From the NCBI RefSeq assembly GCF_000013605.1, contig NC_007908.1:1426001-1490000 (forward strand): a DNA stretch of 64,000 nucleotides. The letters are read 5' to 3'. The DNA is from Rhodoferax ferrireducens T118. GTDB taxonomy: Bacteria > Pseudomonadota > Gammaproteobacteria > Burkholderiales > Burkholderiaceae_C. Shown here piece after piece: positions 21,519-31,621 of this stretch (within the stretch, counting starts at the first letter, position 1; each line of letters begins with the position of its first letter). The position numbers were made by a program, and so were the translations under genes. The notes below the pieces were generated by a model. That model ran no database searches and was not told the origin of the DNA. It worked only from the letters and a program-made list of their open reading frames with translations.

Positions 21519-22349
21519 TCACTCTGCCCGAGTGGCCTGCAGGCGTTGCACGGTGCTGCCCTCGGCTTGACCCGCAACAGCCGCGCTCAGGCGCAACACT
21601 TCAGCACGCGCTGGCGTAGCGGTGGCGTCCCAATCGCTCAGGACGATGCGGCGCAGGCCATCGGTCATCTGGTGGTCAGCAGGCTTGTGGGTGTGGCCAT
21701 GAATCAGCGTGCTGGCCTGGGCCATGTGCAACCAGCTGCAGGTCATTGGCTCGTCAAGGTCGGCATACGTCGCACCGCTGCGCTTGCGTGCTTCGCTTTG
21801 CATCCGCATGTCATGCGCCAACTGCTGGCGCTGCGTCAGAGCCAGGCTCAAAAAGTCTTGTTGCCAGGCCGCGCTGCGCACCTGCGAGCGAAACTGCTGG
21901 TAGTCGGTGTCTTCCAGGCACAAAGCATCGCCATGCGAAAGCAGCCAGCGTTGTCCGGCAAAGTCCAGTACGCAGGGGTCGTCCAGCAGGGTCAGGCCGC
22001 CAACCTGGGCAAAGGCGTCGCCCAGCAGAAAATCGCGGTTGCCGCGCATCAAAAAAATGGTCAGCCGATGCGAGGCAGCTTGCAGAACCTGAGCACAGCG
22101 GGTTTCAAAGCCGGGCGTTGCCAACACATCGTCACCGACCCACACTTCAAACAGATCACCCAGGATAAACACGGCGTCGGCCCGCGTCGTCTGCATAAAG
22201 TGTTGCCAGGCGCTGAAGGTGGCGAGGTCACTGTCCTGCAGGTGCAAGTCAGAGATGAAATCAAGTTGCCGCCAGTGCGCGGGCGCTTGCAGTACCGGCC
22301 AGGATGGCGCCACGGTTGGCGTCGTGTTCCTGGGCCGGGATGCGCTCAT
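21519..22349 (-). CDS. lpxH: UDP-2,3-diacylglucosamine diphosphatase
   Basis: Membrane-associated calcineurin-like phosphoesterase of lipid A synthesis, making lipid X (UMP release). 276 aa. Metal-binding motifs in order: SDLHL near residue 34, GDLFEVWVGDD near 63, GNRDF near 104, HGD near 140, and HGHTH near 220. The visible N-terminus has ~28 residues before QLDFISDLHL, somewhat longer than the E. coli enzyme, so a later start is possible. It begins one base after the ppiB stop on the same strand, so ppiB and lpxH are coupled, as is frequent in betaproteobacteria. Confidence 0.94.
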   Translation of the reverse strand: MSASRPRNTTPTVAPSWPVLQAPAHWRQLDFISDLHLQDSDLATFSAWQHFMQTTRADAVFILGDLFEVWVGDDVLATPGFETRCAQVLQAASHRLTIFLMRGNRDFLLGDAFAQVGGLTLLDDPCVLDFAGQRWLLSHGDALCLEDTDYQQFRSQVRSAAWQQDFLSLALTQRQQLAHDMRMQSEARKRSGATYADLDEPMTCSWLHMAQASTLIHGHTHKPADHQMTDGLRRIVLSDWDATATPARAEVLRLSAAVAGQAEGSTVQRLQATRAE

Positions 22350-22350
22350 G

Positions 22351-22857
22351 TCAGAGTGCCACGGCCTTTTCGATCACCACGTCGTCCACCGGTACGTCAT
22401 CATGGTAGCCTTTGCGGGCGGTCTTGACCGTCTTGATTTTGTCAACCACGTCAGTGCCCGACACGACCTTGCCAAACACGGCGTAGCCCCAGCCCTGGGC
22501 TGAAATGGCGGTGTGGTTCAGGAAGCCGTTGTCGGCCACGTTGATGAAAAACTGCGCGGTGGCTGAGTGGGGGTCACCGGTGCGGGCCATGGCGACCGTG
22601 TAGTTGAGGTTCTTCAAGCCGTTGTCAGCTTCGTTGACGATGGGTTGGTCGCCCTTCTTTTCTTTCATGCCGGGTTCCATGCCGCCGCCTTGCACCATGA
22701 AGCCGGGAATGACACGGTGAAAAATGGTGTTGTCGTAGTGACCTTTTTTCACGTAGCTCAAAAAATTCGCCACTGTTTTGGGTGCTTTGTCCTGATCGAG
22801 TTCAAGGGTGATGACGCCGTAATTGGCGATGTGGAGTTCGACTTGTGGGTTGCTCAT
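22351..22857 (-). CDS. ppiB: cyclophilin-type peptidyl-prolyl isomerase, cytoplasmic
   Basis: 168-aa cyclophilin without a signal peptide. It catalyses cis-trans isomerisation of Xaa-Pro bonds. The family core is intact: [19 protein letters not shown] (residues 43-61, with the catalytic arginine in FHRV), [17 protein letters not shown], and [11 protein letters not shown]. It lies 3 bp after ppiA and 1 bp before lpxH on the same strand, in an operon LDT-ppiA-ppiB-lpxH. A paralogue of the adjacent ppiA. Confidence 0.96.
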   Translation of the reverse strand: MSNPQVELHIANYGVITLELDQDKAPKTVANFLSYVKKGHYDNTIFHRVIPGFMVQGGGMEPGMKEKKGDQPIVNEADNGLKNLNYTVAMARTGDPHSATAQFFINVADNGFLNHTAISAQGWGYAVFGKVVSGTDVVDKIKTVKTARKGYHDDVPVDDVVIEKAVAL

Positions 22858-22860
22858 GAT

Positions 22861-23460
22861 TTACTTCACCAGGGTTGCAGAGTTGATAAGAATTGGGGTT
22901 TTGGGAACATCGGAGCCAAAAGGGCCGGCCGGGCCGGTGGGCACGGCCTTGATTTTCTGGATCACATCCATGCCGCTGGTGACCTTGCCAAACACGGTGT
23001 AGCCATATTGATCCGCCGTGGGGTCCAGAAATGCATTGTCTTTGACGTTGATGAAGAACTGTGCCGTCGCCGATTGCGGGTCATTGGTACGGGCCATGGC
23101 CAAGGTGCCGACCACATTTCTTTGGCCGCCCTTGGCCAGTGCTTCGCGGCCTTCATGAGGCACGGGAGCGCGAGTTTTTTTCTGCACGTACTGGGCATCA
23201 AAGCCACCGCCCTGGATCATGAAGTTGGGAATCACGCGGTGGAAGATCGTGCCGTCGTAATGTTTGTCTTTGACGTACTGTAAAAAGTTGTCGACTGTTT
23301 TGGGTGCTTTGTCGGGGTAAACCTCGACCACAAAGTCGCCTGCCGTGGTGGCAAACTTGACCTGGGCTGGTGCCTGCGCCGATGCCTCTGATGCTATTGA
23401 AAATATAGCTAAAAGTCCAGCAACTGCGGGGGCTATAGCCCATAAACGTATATATTTCAT
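22861..23460 (-). CDS. ppiA: cyclophilin-type peptidyl-prolyl isomerase, exported
   Basis: 199-aa cyclophilin with an N-terminal signal peptide (MKYIRLW, hydrophobic AIAPAVAGLLAIF, then ASAQA as a likely cleavage region near residue 29), so periplasmic. Core motifs [19 protein letters not shown] and [17 protein letters not shown] are intact. The DNA for the hydrophobic core of the signal peptide coincides with a dispersed repeat copy (23388-23452). Its ATG overlaps the stop of the L,D-transpeptidase gene (ATGA, 23457-23460), and ppiB follows after 3 bp. Confidence 0.95.
   Translation of the reverse strand: MKYIRLWAIAPAVAGLLAIFSIASEASAQAPAQVKFATTAGDFVVEVYPDKAPKTVDNFLQYVKDKHYDGTIFHRVIPNFMIQGGGFDAQYVQKKTRAPVPHEGREALAKGGQRNVVGTLAMARTNDPQSATAQFFINVKDNAFLDPTADQYGYTVFGKVTSGMDVIQKIKAVPTGPAGPFGSDVPKTPILINSATLVK
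23388..23452 (+). repeat. dispersed repeat, copy 5, inside the ppiA signal-peptide region
   Basis: TGATGCTATTG-AAA-ATATAGC, then GCGGGGGCTATAGCCC: the palindrome and the conserved GGGCTA-end of the family, on the strand opposite to ppiA. Confidence 0.6.
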
Positions 23461-24701
23461 CCAATAACTCCTTCGTAAAATATTTTCCAGTCACTGCCTT
23501 GGCGAACCCAATATTGGCGTTTGGTCGGCCCCGTACGGGTGCCATCCGTGACCTCGCCAAAAGTGACCACCATGGTGTCGGCGCTATCGGTCCAGCGCAG
23601 CAAGGACAGATCCTTGAGCTGGATCGCGCGTCCCTGCACCTTGTTTAACTCGCTGCGCAGTGCCGGTGTCCATTCTGTCAGTGACTTGCCATTGCTGTTG
23701 AAGCTGGGGCTGTAGAAACTGAGCACTTGGTTCATGTTGCCGCTGGATTTGGCATTTTGCCAAGCCGTCAATGCCTCTTCAAAGGGCTTGCTCTCGGAAC
23801 GAGCCGTGTTGGGTGTTACCCATTTCAGACTCTGCGAGATCACGACCGGCGTGGTGCGAACTTCGACGGTCCGGATCAGTGCCATCAAGTCGGGGTTGGC
23901 CAAAACGACACAGCCGTCGGTGGCCAGGGGGGGGCGCGAAAACTGGCCGGGCGGCGTGCCGTGCAGCCAGATACCGCCGCCTGTTTTGCCACGCAGGTTG
24001 TCGAGCACGTTCGGGTAATTGATGGGCAGGGCACCTGAGCCGTAAAAGTCTTTCAGCGACTTGGGGTCCAGGTTGCTGGTGATGAAGTACACCCCCATGG
24101 GCGTTCGCAAGTCACCCTCGGCGTTTTTTGACAGCCCGGATTTCCCGATGGAGACGTAATAGTCGGCAATCAGTGTCAGTCCGGTGGGTCGATTTTCCAG
24201 CAGATACAGGCGTGAGCGGGACGCATCTATGGCAATGGCGTGTTTGTTGCGAGCTGACAAGGCCAGAAATTGCGACGGGAGTGCGCCAGAAGGGGGGCGT
24301 TCACGAAGCGCCTTCAAGCGCATTTGCGACTCATCGCGGAGTTGATCGAGCACCGGTGCAGCGGCTTTGCGCATGGGCTCCGGTACGTCGCCTACCATTC
24401 GAACGGGTCGTGTGCGCGCGGCCAGCAGGTCGCCGTAGACCAGTTGCGCGAGCTGAAAGTGAGGGTGGTCTTTGACCAGTTGCTCGGCCTGGGCCAAGGC
24501 TTCACGGCCCTGTGCTTTGGCCATGAGCTGGTAAATGCCCATCAGGCGTGCTTCAGCCAGGTCGCCATTGGCCCCCTGTTGGTGTCCAACGCTCGCGACA
24601 GGCTTGGCTTTGGTCGCCGGCTTCTTGCGAGCGGTCGCGTCAGTGCTCATGGCCAGAGTGACCAGGGCTGCCACAAATAGGGTCAGGAAATACCGCTTCA
24701 T
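23457..24701 (-). CDS. exported L,D-transpeptidase (YkuD) with C-terminal SnoaL-like domain
   Basis: 414 aa. Signal peptide (MKRYFLTLFVAALVTLAMS, cleavage near ATA-RK), basic spacer, YkuD domain about residues 145-290, and a C-terminal NTF2/SnoaL-like domain (EEALTAWQNAKSSGN, then REYWV-like KRQYWVRQGSDWKIFYEG). The catalytic motif is HGTPPGQF...ATDGCVVL with Cys264. L,D-transpeptidases form 3-3 peptidoglycan cross-links or attach lipoprotein. The C-terminal domain recurs in the neighbouring TPR protein. It overlaps ppiA by 4 bp and is 69 bp downstream of the TPR gene on the same strand. Confidence 0.9.
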   Translation of the reverse strand: MKRYFLTLFVAALVTLAMSTDATARKKPATKAKPVASVGHQQGANGDLAEARLMGIYQLMAKAQGREALAQAEQLVKDHPHFQLAQLVYGDLLAARTRPVRMVGDVPEPMRKAAAPVLDQLRDESQMRLKALRERPPSGALPSQFLALSARNKHAIAIDASRSRLYLLENRPTGLTLIADYYVSIGKSGLSKNAEGDLRTPMGVYFITSNLDPKSLKDFYGSGALPINYPNVLDNLRGKTGGGIWLHGTPPGQFSRPPLATDGCVVLANPDLMALIRTVEVRTTPVVISQSLKWVTPNTARSESKPFEEALTAWQNAKSSGNMNQVLSFYSPSFNSNGKSLTEWTPALRSELNKVQGRAIQLKDLSLLRWTDSADTMVVTFGEVTDGTRTGPTKRQYWVRQGSDWKIFYEGVIG

Positions 24702-24770
24702 AAGGGCGTCAGTCGACCAATGACAACAGCGGTGTCGTCAGCCAGGTTCGCTGTGATCCGACCGCGCGCA

Positions 24771-25805
24771 TCAGTTTCCCGTGCTTTCCTTGACGATCAG
24801 CCATCGGTTGCCGGTTTTGACCAATTCAAGCGTTTTGCGGCTCGATACCGCCAGCGCACCCGCGCGGTAGTCCTGGCGGAATTTCGCGATCGCCTTGGCG
24901 CCATTGACTGTGACGCTCAGTTTCTCCAGCTTGACACTGATGCTGGTCTTGCCGACGATGCGCTTGCGGCGTTCTTCTTCCCAGGCTTTGCGACTCTGCT
25001 GGCCGGCCGGATCAAACTCTTTGCCATAAGCGCCCAGGTAAGCCGTTATGTCTTTGGTCGACCAGGCCTTGGCCCAGGCCTGCACGGCCTCTTCGACTTG
25101 CCTGGATTCTTGGGCTGCGCTGTCGCTGGCGACGGGTTTTGCTGGTGCAGCTCTGAGGGTTGTGGCCGGAGCTACGACGGCTGGAACGGCAGTCGGAGCT
25201 GCAGGCGCCGGCGTTGACGGTTTGGCGACAGGCACTGCCGGGGCAGCGGCCAGCGCCGTGGTAGCGGGATGCTGCCCCTTGTTGTTGGGGCTGAACAACT
25301 CCCGAATCAGGGCCAGCTTGGGCGGCACCGCTGCGTTGGCACCATCGAGTTGCAAGGCCTTGTTGTAGGCCTGACTGGCAAGCCGGGCGTAAATGTCGCC
25401 CAAATTTTCATGCGCCGTGGCGTAGCTGGGGTTGGTGCGGATGGCCATTTCAAGCGCGGCACGTGCTTTGTCGAACTGGCTTTGGCCCGCGTAGAGCACG
25501 GCCAGGTTGTTATAGGGCTCGGGCAGCTCGGGATAATCTTCAGTGAGCTTGGTGAAGGTGGCAATGGCCTCTGCCTGCTTGCCCAGATTGCGTTGGATGA
25601 CACCTTTGAGAAAGCGCATCTGCGGGTCGGCCGGCTTGCCAACCAGGTAGCTGTCGGCCTTGACCATGGCCTCGTCCAGCTTGCCGGCACGCACCAACTG
25701 GCTGACATCACCATAGTCGTCTGCGTAGGCAACTGAAGTGGCACAGGCGAGTGCGAGCGTCAGCAGGCGCAGGGTGGTGAAAAGGGTAGTGCGGGCGAGC
25801 GTCAT
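24771..25805 (-). CDS. exported TPR protein with C-terminal SnoaL-like domain
   Basis: 344 aa. Signal peptide (LLTLALACATSVAYA, residues 13-27). TPR helices occupy residues ~30-165 (AEAIATFTKLTEDYPELPEPYNN etc.). An Ala/Pro-rich linker (~185-225) follows, then a SnoaL/DUF4440-like domain (VEEAVQAWAKAWSTKDITAYLGAYG to the end, RKTLELVKTGNRWLIVKE). The same C-terminal domain occurs in the adjacent L,D-transpeptidase, which suggests they act together on the cell wall. Such pairs are common in Comamonadaceae, but the role is not established. It is divergent from cysS; a stem CGCCCGCC/GGCGGGCG (25833-25854) lies in the gap. Confidence 0.85.
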   Translation of the reverse strand: MTLARTTLFTTLRLLTLALACATSVAYADDYGDVSQLVRAGKLDEAMVKADSYLVGKPADPQMRFLKGVIQRNLGKQAEAIATFTKLTEDYPELPEPYNNLAVLYAGQSQFDKARAALEMAIRTNPSYATAHENLGDIYARLASQAYNKALQLDGANAAVPPKLALIRELFSPNNKGQHPATTALAAAPAVPVAKPSTPAPAAPTAVPAVVAPATTLRAAPAKPVASDSAAQESRQVEEAVQAWAKAWSTKDITAYLGAYGKEFDPAGQQSRKAWEEERRKRIVGKTSISVKLEKLSVTVNGAKAIAKFRQDYRAGALAVSSRKTLELVKTGNRWLIVKESTGN

Positions 25806-25989
25806 GGGGTTTTTTGATTCCTGCAGGGTGAACGCCCGCCAATTGCGGCGGGCGAGCCGACCGGGCTATATACTGCAAAGAATTGTAGCTTAGGGGTTGT
25901 TTTTCAGCGCCCCATAATTACCCCCCATTTGCTGTCTTTGCGAGGCCACCGTTCGGTTGACTACCCTGACGCCGTTGTTTGAAACACCC

Positions 25990-27369
<1,380 letters not shown>

Positions 27370-27372
27370 TTT

Positions 27373-27412
27373 TTATAATGGTCATTTTGGCCTCTAGCCC
27401 CCGTGGATAGTG
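27373..27412 (-). repeat. dispersed repeat, copy 6 (half)
   Basis: GGCCTCTAGCCCCCGTGG is the conserved GGGGGCTAGAGGCC end in reverse orientation. The palindromic half is missing. It sits in the cysS/glycosylase gap. Confidence 0.55.
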
Positions 27413-27414
27413 CA

Positions 27415-28065
27415 ATGTCAGCTACCAGCACTACAGCGGCAGTGGCCGCGGCTCCCGCCTACTGGAGCGACGCGTGTAAACACCTGATGAAAAAAGACCG
27501 GGTGATGAAGCGGCTCATTCCGCAGTTTGGCGACGCCTGCCTGCAAACCCGGGGCGATGCTTTTGTGACGCTGGCGCGCAGCGTGGTGGGTCAGCAGATT
27601 TCGGTCAAGGCAGCTCAAACCGTATGGAATCGTTTTGCGCTGCTGCCCAAGAAGATCACAGCGGCCAACGTGCTCAAGCTCAAAGTTGATGACATGCGCG
27701 CCGCGGGCTTGAGTGTGCGCAAGGTCGAATATCTGGTGGACCTGGCGCTGCACTTTGACAGTGGCACGGTGCATGTCGAGACCTGGGAGACCATGGACGA
27801 TGAGGCGATCATCGCCGAGTTGATTGCCATTCGTGGCATTGGCCGTTGGACGGCTGAGATGTTCTTGATCTTTCACCTGATGCGCCCCAATGTGTTGCCG
27901 CTTGACGACGTGGGGCTGATCAATGGCATCAGCAAGAACTATTTTTCAGGCGACGTGGTCAGCCGCAGTGACGCCCGCGAAGTAGCCGCCGCCTGGGCGC
28001 CGTATTGCAGTGTTGCAACTTGGTATATTTGGCGCTCGCTGGATCCACTGCCGGTGGACTATTGA
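27415..28065 (+). CDS. DNA-3-methyladenine glycosylase (HhH-GPD family)
   Basis: Base-excision repair glycosylase that removes alkylated purines, 216 aa. The helix-hairpin-helix is IRGIGRWTAEM near residue 140, followed by LPLDDVGLING with the catalytic aspartate. The N-terminal ~15 residues are Ala/Thr-rich and not conserved. AlkA-type is the best match, as there is no iron-sulfur cluster CX6CX2CX5C of endonuclease III. The ATG at 27415 is preferred over GTG at 27403, although neither has a strong ribosome site. It is followed by a REP-like repeat pair and accA. Confidence 0.88.
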   Translation: MSATSTTAAVAAAPAYWSDACKHLMKKDRVMKRLIPQFGDACLQTRGDAFVTLARSVVGQQISVKAAQTVWNRFALLPKKITAANVLKLKVDDMRAAGLSVRKVEYLVDLALHFDSGTVHVETWETMDDEAIIAELIAIRGIGRWTAEMFLIFHLMRPNVLPLDDVGLINGISKNYFSGDVVSRSDAREVAAAWAPYCSVATWYIWRSLDPLPVDY

Positions 28066-28070
28066 GACCT

Positions 28071-28178
28071 TGTGGGACAGACCGCCGTGACGCGAAGCGA
28101 ACAAGCTCTGTCCCCAACTGCTTAGAGAACTTGGGGACAGACCGCAGTGACGCCAAGAGAACAAGCACTGTCCCCAAC
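28071..28178. repeat. pair of 48-bp REP-like palindromes upstream of accA
   Basis: Two 48-bp units (28071-28118, 28131-28178) repeat at exactly 60 bp. Each has (T)GGGACAG at its left and CTGTCCCCAA at its right, an imperfect inverted repeat, with GACCGC(C/A)GTGACGC between. The GGGGACAG/CTGTCCCC arms resemble REP elements mobilised by REP-associated tyrosine transposases; no transposase is nearby. Confidence 0.7.
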
Positions 28179-28194
28179 CGTATAGGAGTCATTT

Positions 28195-29172
28195 GTGGCC
28201 AAGAAAACATTCCTCGATTTTGAGCAACCGATTGCCGATCTCGAAAACAAGATTGAAGAACTGCGCTATGTGCAGACCGAGTCGGCGGTGGACATTTCGA
28301 CTGAAATTGGCCAACTGGCTAAGAAAAGTCAGCAACTCACCAAAGACATTTACAGCGACTTGAGCCCATGGCAAATCACCAAAATTGCCCGTCATCCCGA
28401 GCGACCCTACACGCTGGACTACATCAACGACATCTTCACCCATTTTGTCGAGCTGCACGGCGACCGCCATTTTGCCGACGACCTGAGCATTGTGGGTGGC
28501 CTGGCGCGTTTCAATGGCACACCCTGCATGGTGCTGGGGCAGCAAAAAGGGCGTGACACCAAAGAACGCGGCCTGCGCAACTTTGGCATGAGCAAGCCGG
28601 AGGGTTATCGCAAAGCCCTGCGCCTCATGAAAACCGCAGAAAAGTTCAACTTGCCCCTGTTCACCTTTGTCGATACGCCCGGCGCCTACCCCGGCATCGA
28701 TGCTGAAGAACGGGGTCAATCCGAGGCCATTGGCCGCAATATCTTCGAGATGGCGCAGCTCGAAGTGCCCATCATCACCACCATCATCGGCGAGGGGGGC
28801 TCGGGCGGCGCCCTGGCGATTTCGATTGGCGACCAGGTGCTGATGCTGCAGTATTCGATTTATTCGGTCATCAGCCCCGAAGGCTGCGCCTCCATCCTCT
28901 GGAAGACGTCGGAGAAGGCGCAGGAAGCGGCGGACGCGCTGGGCATTACCGCGCACCGGCTCAAGGCGCTGGGTGTGATTGACAAGATCGTTAATGAGCC
29001 GGTGGGCGGTGCGCACCGCGATTACAAGCAGATGGCGGCTTTCCTCAAGCGCGCCCTGACCGACGCCTACCGCCAGGTCAGCGACCTCAAGGTCAAGGAG
29101 CTGCTGGACCGTCGCTACGACCGCCTGCAAAGCTATGGTCGCTTCATCGATACCAAGGCAGCGGCGAAGTAG
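28195..29172 (+). CDS. accA: acetyl-CoA carboxylase carboxyltransferase alpha subunit
   Basis: Alpha half of the carboxyltransferase that transfers carboxyl from biotin to acetyl-CoA for fatty-acid synthesis. 325 aa. [44 protein letters not shown] (oxyanion loop) and [10 protein letters not shown] are all conserved. It starts with GTG at 28195, with AGGAG at 28183-28187 and no better ATG. tilS follows after 39 bp on the same strand. The REP-like pair occupies the 5' gap. Confidence 0.97.
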   Translation: MAKKTFLDFEQPIADLENKIEELRYVQTESAVDISTEIGQLAKKSQQLTKDIYSDLSPWQITKIARHPERPYTLDYINDIFTHFVELHGDRHFADDLSIVGGLARFNGTPCMVLGQQKGRDTKERGLRNFGMSKPEGYRKALRLMKTAEKFNLPLFTFVDTPGAYPGIDAEERGQSEAIGRNIFEMAQLEVPIITTIIGEGGSGGALAISIGDQVLMLQYSIYSVISPEGCASILWKTSEKAQEAADALGITAHRLKALGVIDKIVNEPVGGAHRDYKQMAAFLKRALTDAYRQVSDLKVKELLDRRYDRLQSYGRFIDTKAAAK

Positions 29173-29211
29173 CGGATGGCGCGTTTCTATCGCTTTTAGT
29201 CAGGTGGCCGT

Positions 29212-30174
29212 TTGACTGCAACGTTGGCCGACGCCATGGCCGCTTTCACGCCGACCTTGCCGCTGGCGGTGGCTTTCAGTGGCGGGGCCGACTCCACCGC
29301 TTTGTTGTTGGCCTGTGCCGAAAAATGGCCGGGGCAGGTCCACGCCATCCACATTCACCATGGGGTACAGGCGGCAGGCGATGACTTCGAGCGGCATTGC
29401 CAGGCTGTTTGTGTGCGACTGGGCCTGCCGCTGGTGGTCAAGCGCGTGGATGCGCGTCACGCATCAGGCCAGAGCCCGGAGGACGCCGCACGCCGCGCCA
29501 GATACAAGGCTTTTGAGGCTGTAGCCCTCGTGGAATATGCGCAAGTGGCTATAAAAAGTATAGCACTTGCGCAGCATGCCGACGATCAGGTTGAGACACT
29601 GTTACTGGCCCTGAGTCGGGGTGCGGGTTTGCCAGGAATGAGCGCCATGCCGGCGAGCTGGCGGCGCGCGGGACTCACTTACCATCGTCCGCTGCTGGGG
29701 GTCGCAGCGTCAGATATCCGGCGCTGGCTTGTCGGTCGTGGCGTGGCCTGGATTGAGGACCCGACCAATGTCGATGAACAGTTCACCCGCAACCGCATCC
29801 GCGCGCGGCTGTTGCCGGCGCTGGACGCCACATTCCCGCAATTTCGCGACACCTTTGTCCGCAGCGCCGCTCATGCGGCGCAGGCGCAGGCCGTGTTGCT
29901 TGATGTGGCGGCGCAGGACCTGGCGCACATTGGTGATCCGCCGGCGATTACGCAACTGCAGGCCTTAAGTCGCCCGCGCCAGGCCAATGTGCTGCGCCAC
30001 TGGCTCAACACCGCTTTTCAAGCCGTGCCCAGCACGGCGCAGTTGGCCGAGCTGCTGGACCAGATTGCCGTCTGCACCACGCGTGGACACCAGATCAGGA
30101 TCAAGGTTGGCACCGGCCTCTGCGAGCGCAGGGGTGCTGTGCTGCATTGGTACAATCCTGCGGTTTTGCTCTAA
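29212..30174 (+). CDS. tilS: tRNA(Ile)-lysidine synthase
   Basis: ATP-dependent enzyme that adds lysine to C34 of tRNA-Ile(CAU) so it reads AUA. 320 aa, shorter than the ~430 aa E. coli enzyme; the C-terminal substrate domain is reduced, as in many betaproteobacteria. The PP-loop SGGADST is near residue 23, followed by IHIHHGVQ, ARRARY and LAQHADDQVET. The TTG at 29212 was chosen because of AGGTGG nearby; ATG at 29236 is possible. A dispersed repeat lies in frame just before LAQHADDQ, so the protein has an unusual insertion-like stretch there. Confidence 0.92.
   Translation: MTATLADAMAAFTPTLPLAVAFSGGADSTALLLACAEKWPGQVHAIHIHHGVQAAGDDFERHCQAVCVRLGLPLVVKRVDARHASGQSPEDAARRARYKAFEAVALVEYAQVAIKSIALAQHADDQVETLLLALSRGAGLPGMSAMPASWRRAGLTYHRPLLGVAASDIRRWLVGRGVAWIEDPTNVDEQFTRNRIRARLLPALDATFPQFRDTFVRSAAHAAQAQAVLLDVAAQDLAHIGDPPAITQLQALSRPRQANVLRHWLNTAFQAVPSTAQLAELLDQIAVCTTRGHQIRIKVGTGLCERRGAVLHWYNPAVLL
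29513..29573 (-). repeat. dispersed repeat, copy 7, inside tilS
   Basis: Reverse-orientation copy (GGCTGTAGCCCTCGTGG, then TATAAAAAGTATAGCAC). In tilS frame it encodes roughly EAVALVEYAQVAIKSIALA, between conserved YKAF and QHADDQ. Confidence 0.7.
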
Positions 30175-30186
30175 TAAATCTTACCA

Positions 30187-31455
30187 ATGGCATTGATCGT
30201 TCACAAATATGGCGGCACGTCGATGGGCTCAACCGAGCGCATCCGCAACGTCGCCAAACGCGTCGCCAAATGGGCGCGCGCTGGCCATCAGATGGTGGTC
30301 GTACCAAGCGCCATGAGCGGCGAGACCAACCGTTTGCTGGCGCTGGCGAAAGAACTGGCGCCGGCGAAAGCAACTGAGTCCTACAGCCGCGAGCTCGACA
30401 TGCTGGCCGCCACTGGCGAGCAGGCCTCCAGCGCCTTGCTGGCCATTGCGCTGCAAGCCGAAGGGCTGGAGTCAGTGAGCTACGCTGGCTGGCAAGTGCC
30501 CATTCGCACCAACAGTGCGTACACCAAAGCACGTATCGAGTCGATTGAAGACACCAAGGTGCGCGCTGATCTCGACGCTGGCCGCGTGGTCATCGTCACC
30601 GGCTTTCAAGGTCTGGACGAACTGGGCAACATCACGACACTGGGGCGTGGTGGCTCGGATACTTCTGCCGTGGCCGTGGCAGCCGCCATGAAGGCCGATG
30701 AATGCCTGATCTACACCGACGTCGATGGTGTCTATACCACCGACCCACGTGTGGTTCCCGAGGCACGCCGCCTGCAGACCGTGAGTTTTGAGGAGATGCT
30801 GGAAATGGCCTCCATGGGCTCCAAAGTGCTGCAGATCCGGTCGGTCGAATTTGCCGGCAAATACAAAGTCAAGCTGCGTGTTTTGAGCAGCTTTACGCCG
30901 TGGGATATTGATATCAACGAGGAAGCCGCCTCCGGCACCTTGATCACTTTTGAGGAAGACGAACACATGGAACAAGCCATTGTTTCCGGCATTGCGTTCA
31001 GCCGCGATGAAGCCAAAATCTCCGTCCTGGGCGTGCCCGACAAGCCTGGAATTGCCTATCAGATTCTGGGCGCCGTGGCCGATGCCAATATTGATGTCGA
31101 TGTGATCATTCAGAACATCAGCAAAGATGGCAAGACCGATTTCAGCTTCACGGTTAACCGGGGCGAATATGCCAAGACCGTCGATTTGCTGAAAGAAAAA
31201 GTGCTGCCCAAGCTGGGGGCCCAAGAGGTGGTGGGCGACACCAAAATCTGCAAAGTGTCGATCGTCGGGATTGGCATGCGCAGTCACGTGGGTGTGGCCA
31301 GCAAAATGTTTCGCGTCCTGAGTGAAGAAGGCATCAACATTCAGATGATTTCAACCTCCGAGATCAAGACCTCCGTGGTGATTGACGAGAAGTACATGGA
31401 ACTGGCGGTGCGTGCCTTGCACAAGGCATTTGAGCTTGAACAGGCGCCTGCTTAA
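30187..31455 (+). CDS. lysC: aspartate kinase
   Basis: First enzyme of the Lys/Thr/Met pathway, phosphorylating aspartate. 422 aa. N-terminal kinase domain (VHKYGGTSMGS, GRGGSDTSAVA, DVDGVYTTDPR), then two ACT domains (ISVLGVPDKPGIAYQI from ~residue 277, and VGIGMRSHVGVASKMF from ~358), so feedback inhibition is expected. It starts 12 bp after the tilS stop and is followed by tRNA-Ser. The kinase domain and ACT domains are intact. Confidence 0.97.
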   Translation: MALIVHKYGGTSMGSTERIRNVAKRVAKWARAGHQMVVVPSAMSGETNRLLALAKELAPAKATESYSRELDMLAATGEQASSALLAIALQAEGLESVSYAGWQVPIRTNSAYTKARIESIEDTKVRADLDAGRVVIVTGFQGLDELGNITTLGRGGSDTSAVAVAAAMKADECLIYTDVDGVYTTDPRVVPEARRLQTVSFEEMLEMASMGSKVLQIRSVEFAGKYKVKLRVLSSFTPWDIDINEEAASGTLITFEEDEHMEQAIVSGIAFSRDEAKISVLGVPDKPGIAYQILGAVADANIDVDVIIQNISKDGKTDFSFTVNRGEYAKTVDLLKEKVLPKLGAQEVVGDTKICKVSIVGIGMRSHVGVASKMFRVLSEEGINIQMISTSEIKTSVVIDEKYMELAVRALHKAFELEQAPA

Positions 31456-31492
31456 AATACGGCCCGACTCGTGAGATAATCCAGCCAATTCA

Positions 31493-31585
31493 GGAAACGT
31501 GACCGAGTGGCCGAAGGTGCTCCCCTGCTAAGGGAGTATGGGGTGTAGAGCCTCATCGAGGGTTCGAATCCCTCCGTTTCCGCCA
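31493..31585 (+). tRNA. tRNA-Ser (GCU), attachment site of the island
   Basis: 93 nt with encoded CCA and the long variable arm of a class II tRNA. GGAAACG pairs with CGTTTCC, the anticodon stem CTCCC/GGGAG encloses CTGCTAA with anticodon GCT, and the T-arm has GTTCGAATC. Its 3' end is the integration target: the tRNA is intact on the left side of the island. Confidence 0.97.
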
Positions 31586-31587
31586 AA
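31572..31587. other. attL core (tRNA-Ser 3' end)
   Basis: CTCCGTTTCCGCCAAA, repeated with one base missing at 51265-51279. Together they bracket the island. Confidence 0.7.
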
Positions 31588-31621
31588 AATGGGTTTTATG
31601 TAGTCCTACATAGCCCCTCAG

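Noticed and set aside
28071..28178. Repeat pair as a minimal CRISPR
   Set aside because: Only two units with palindromic REP-type arms; no cas genes.
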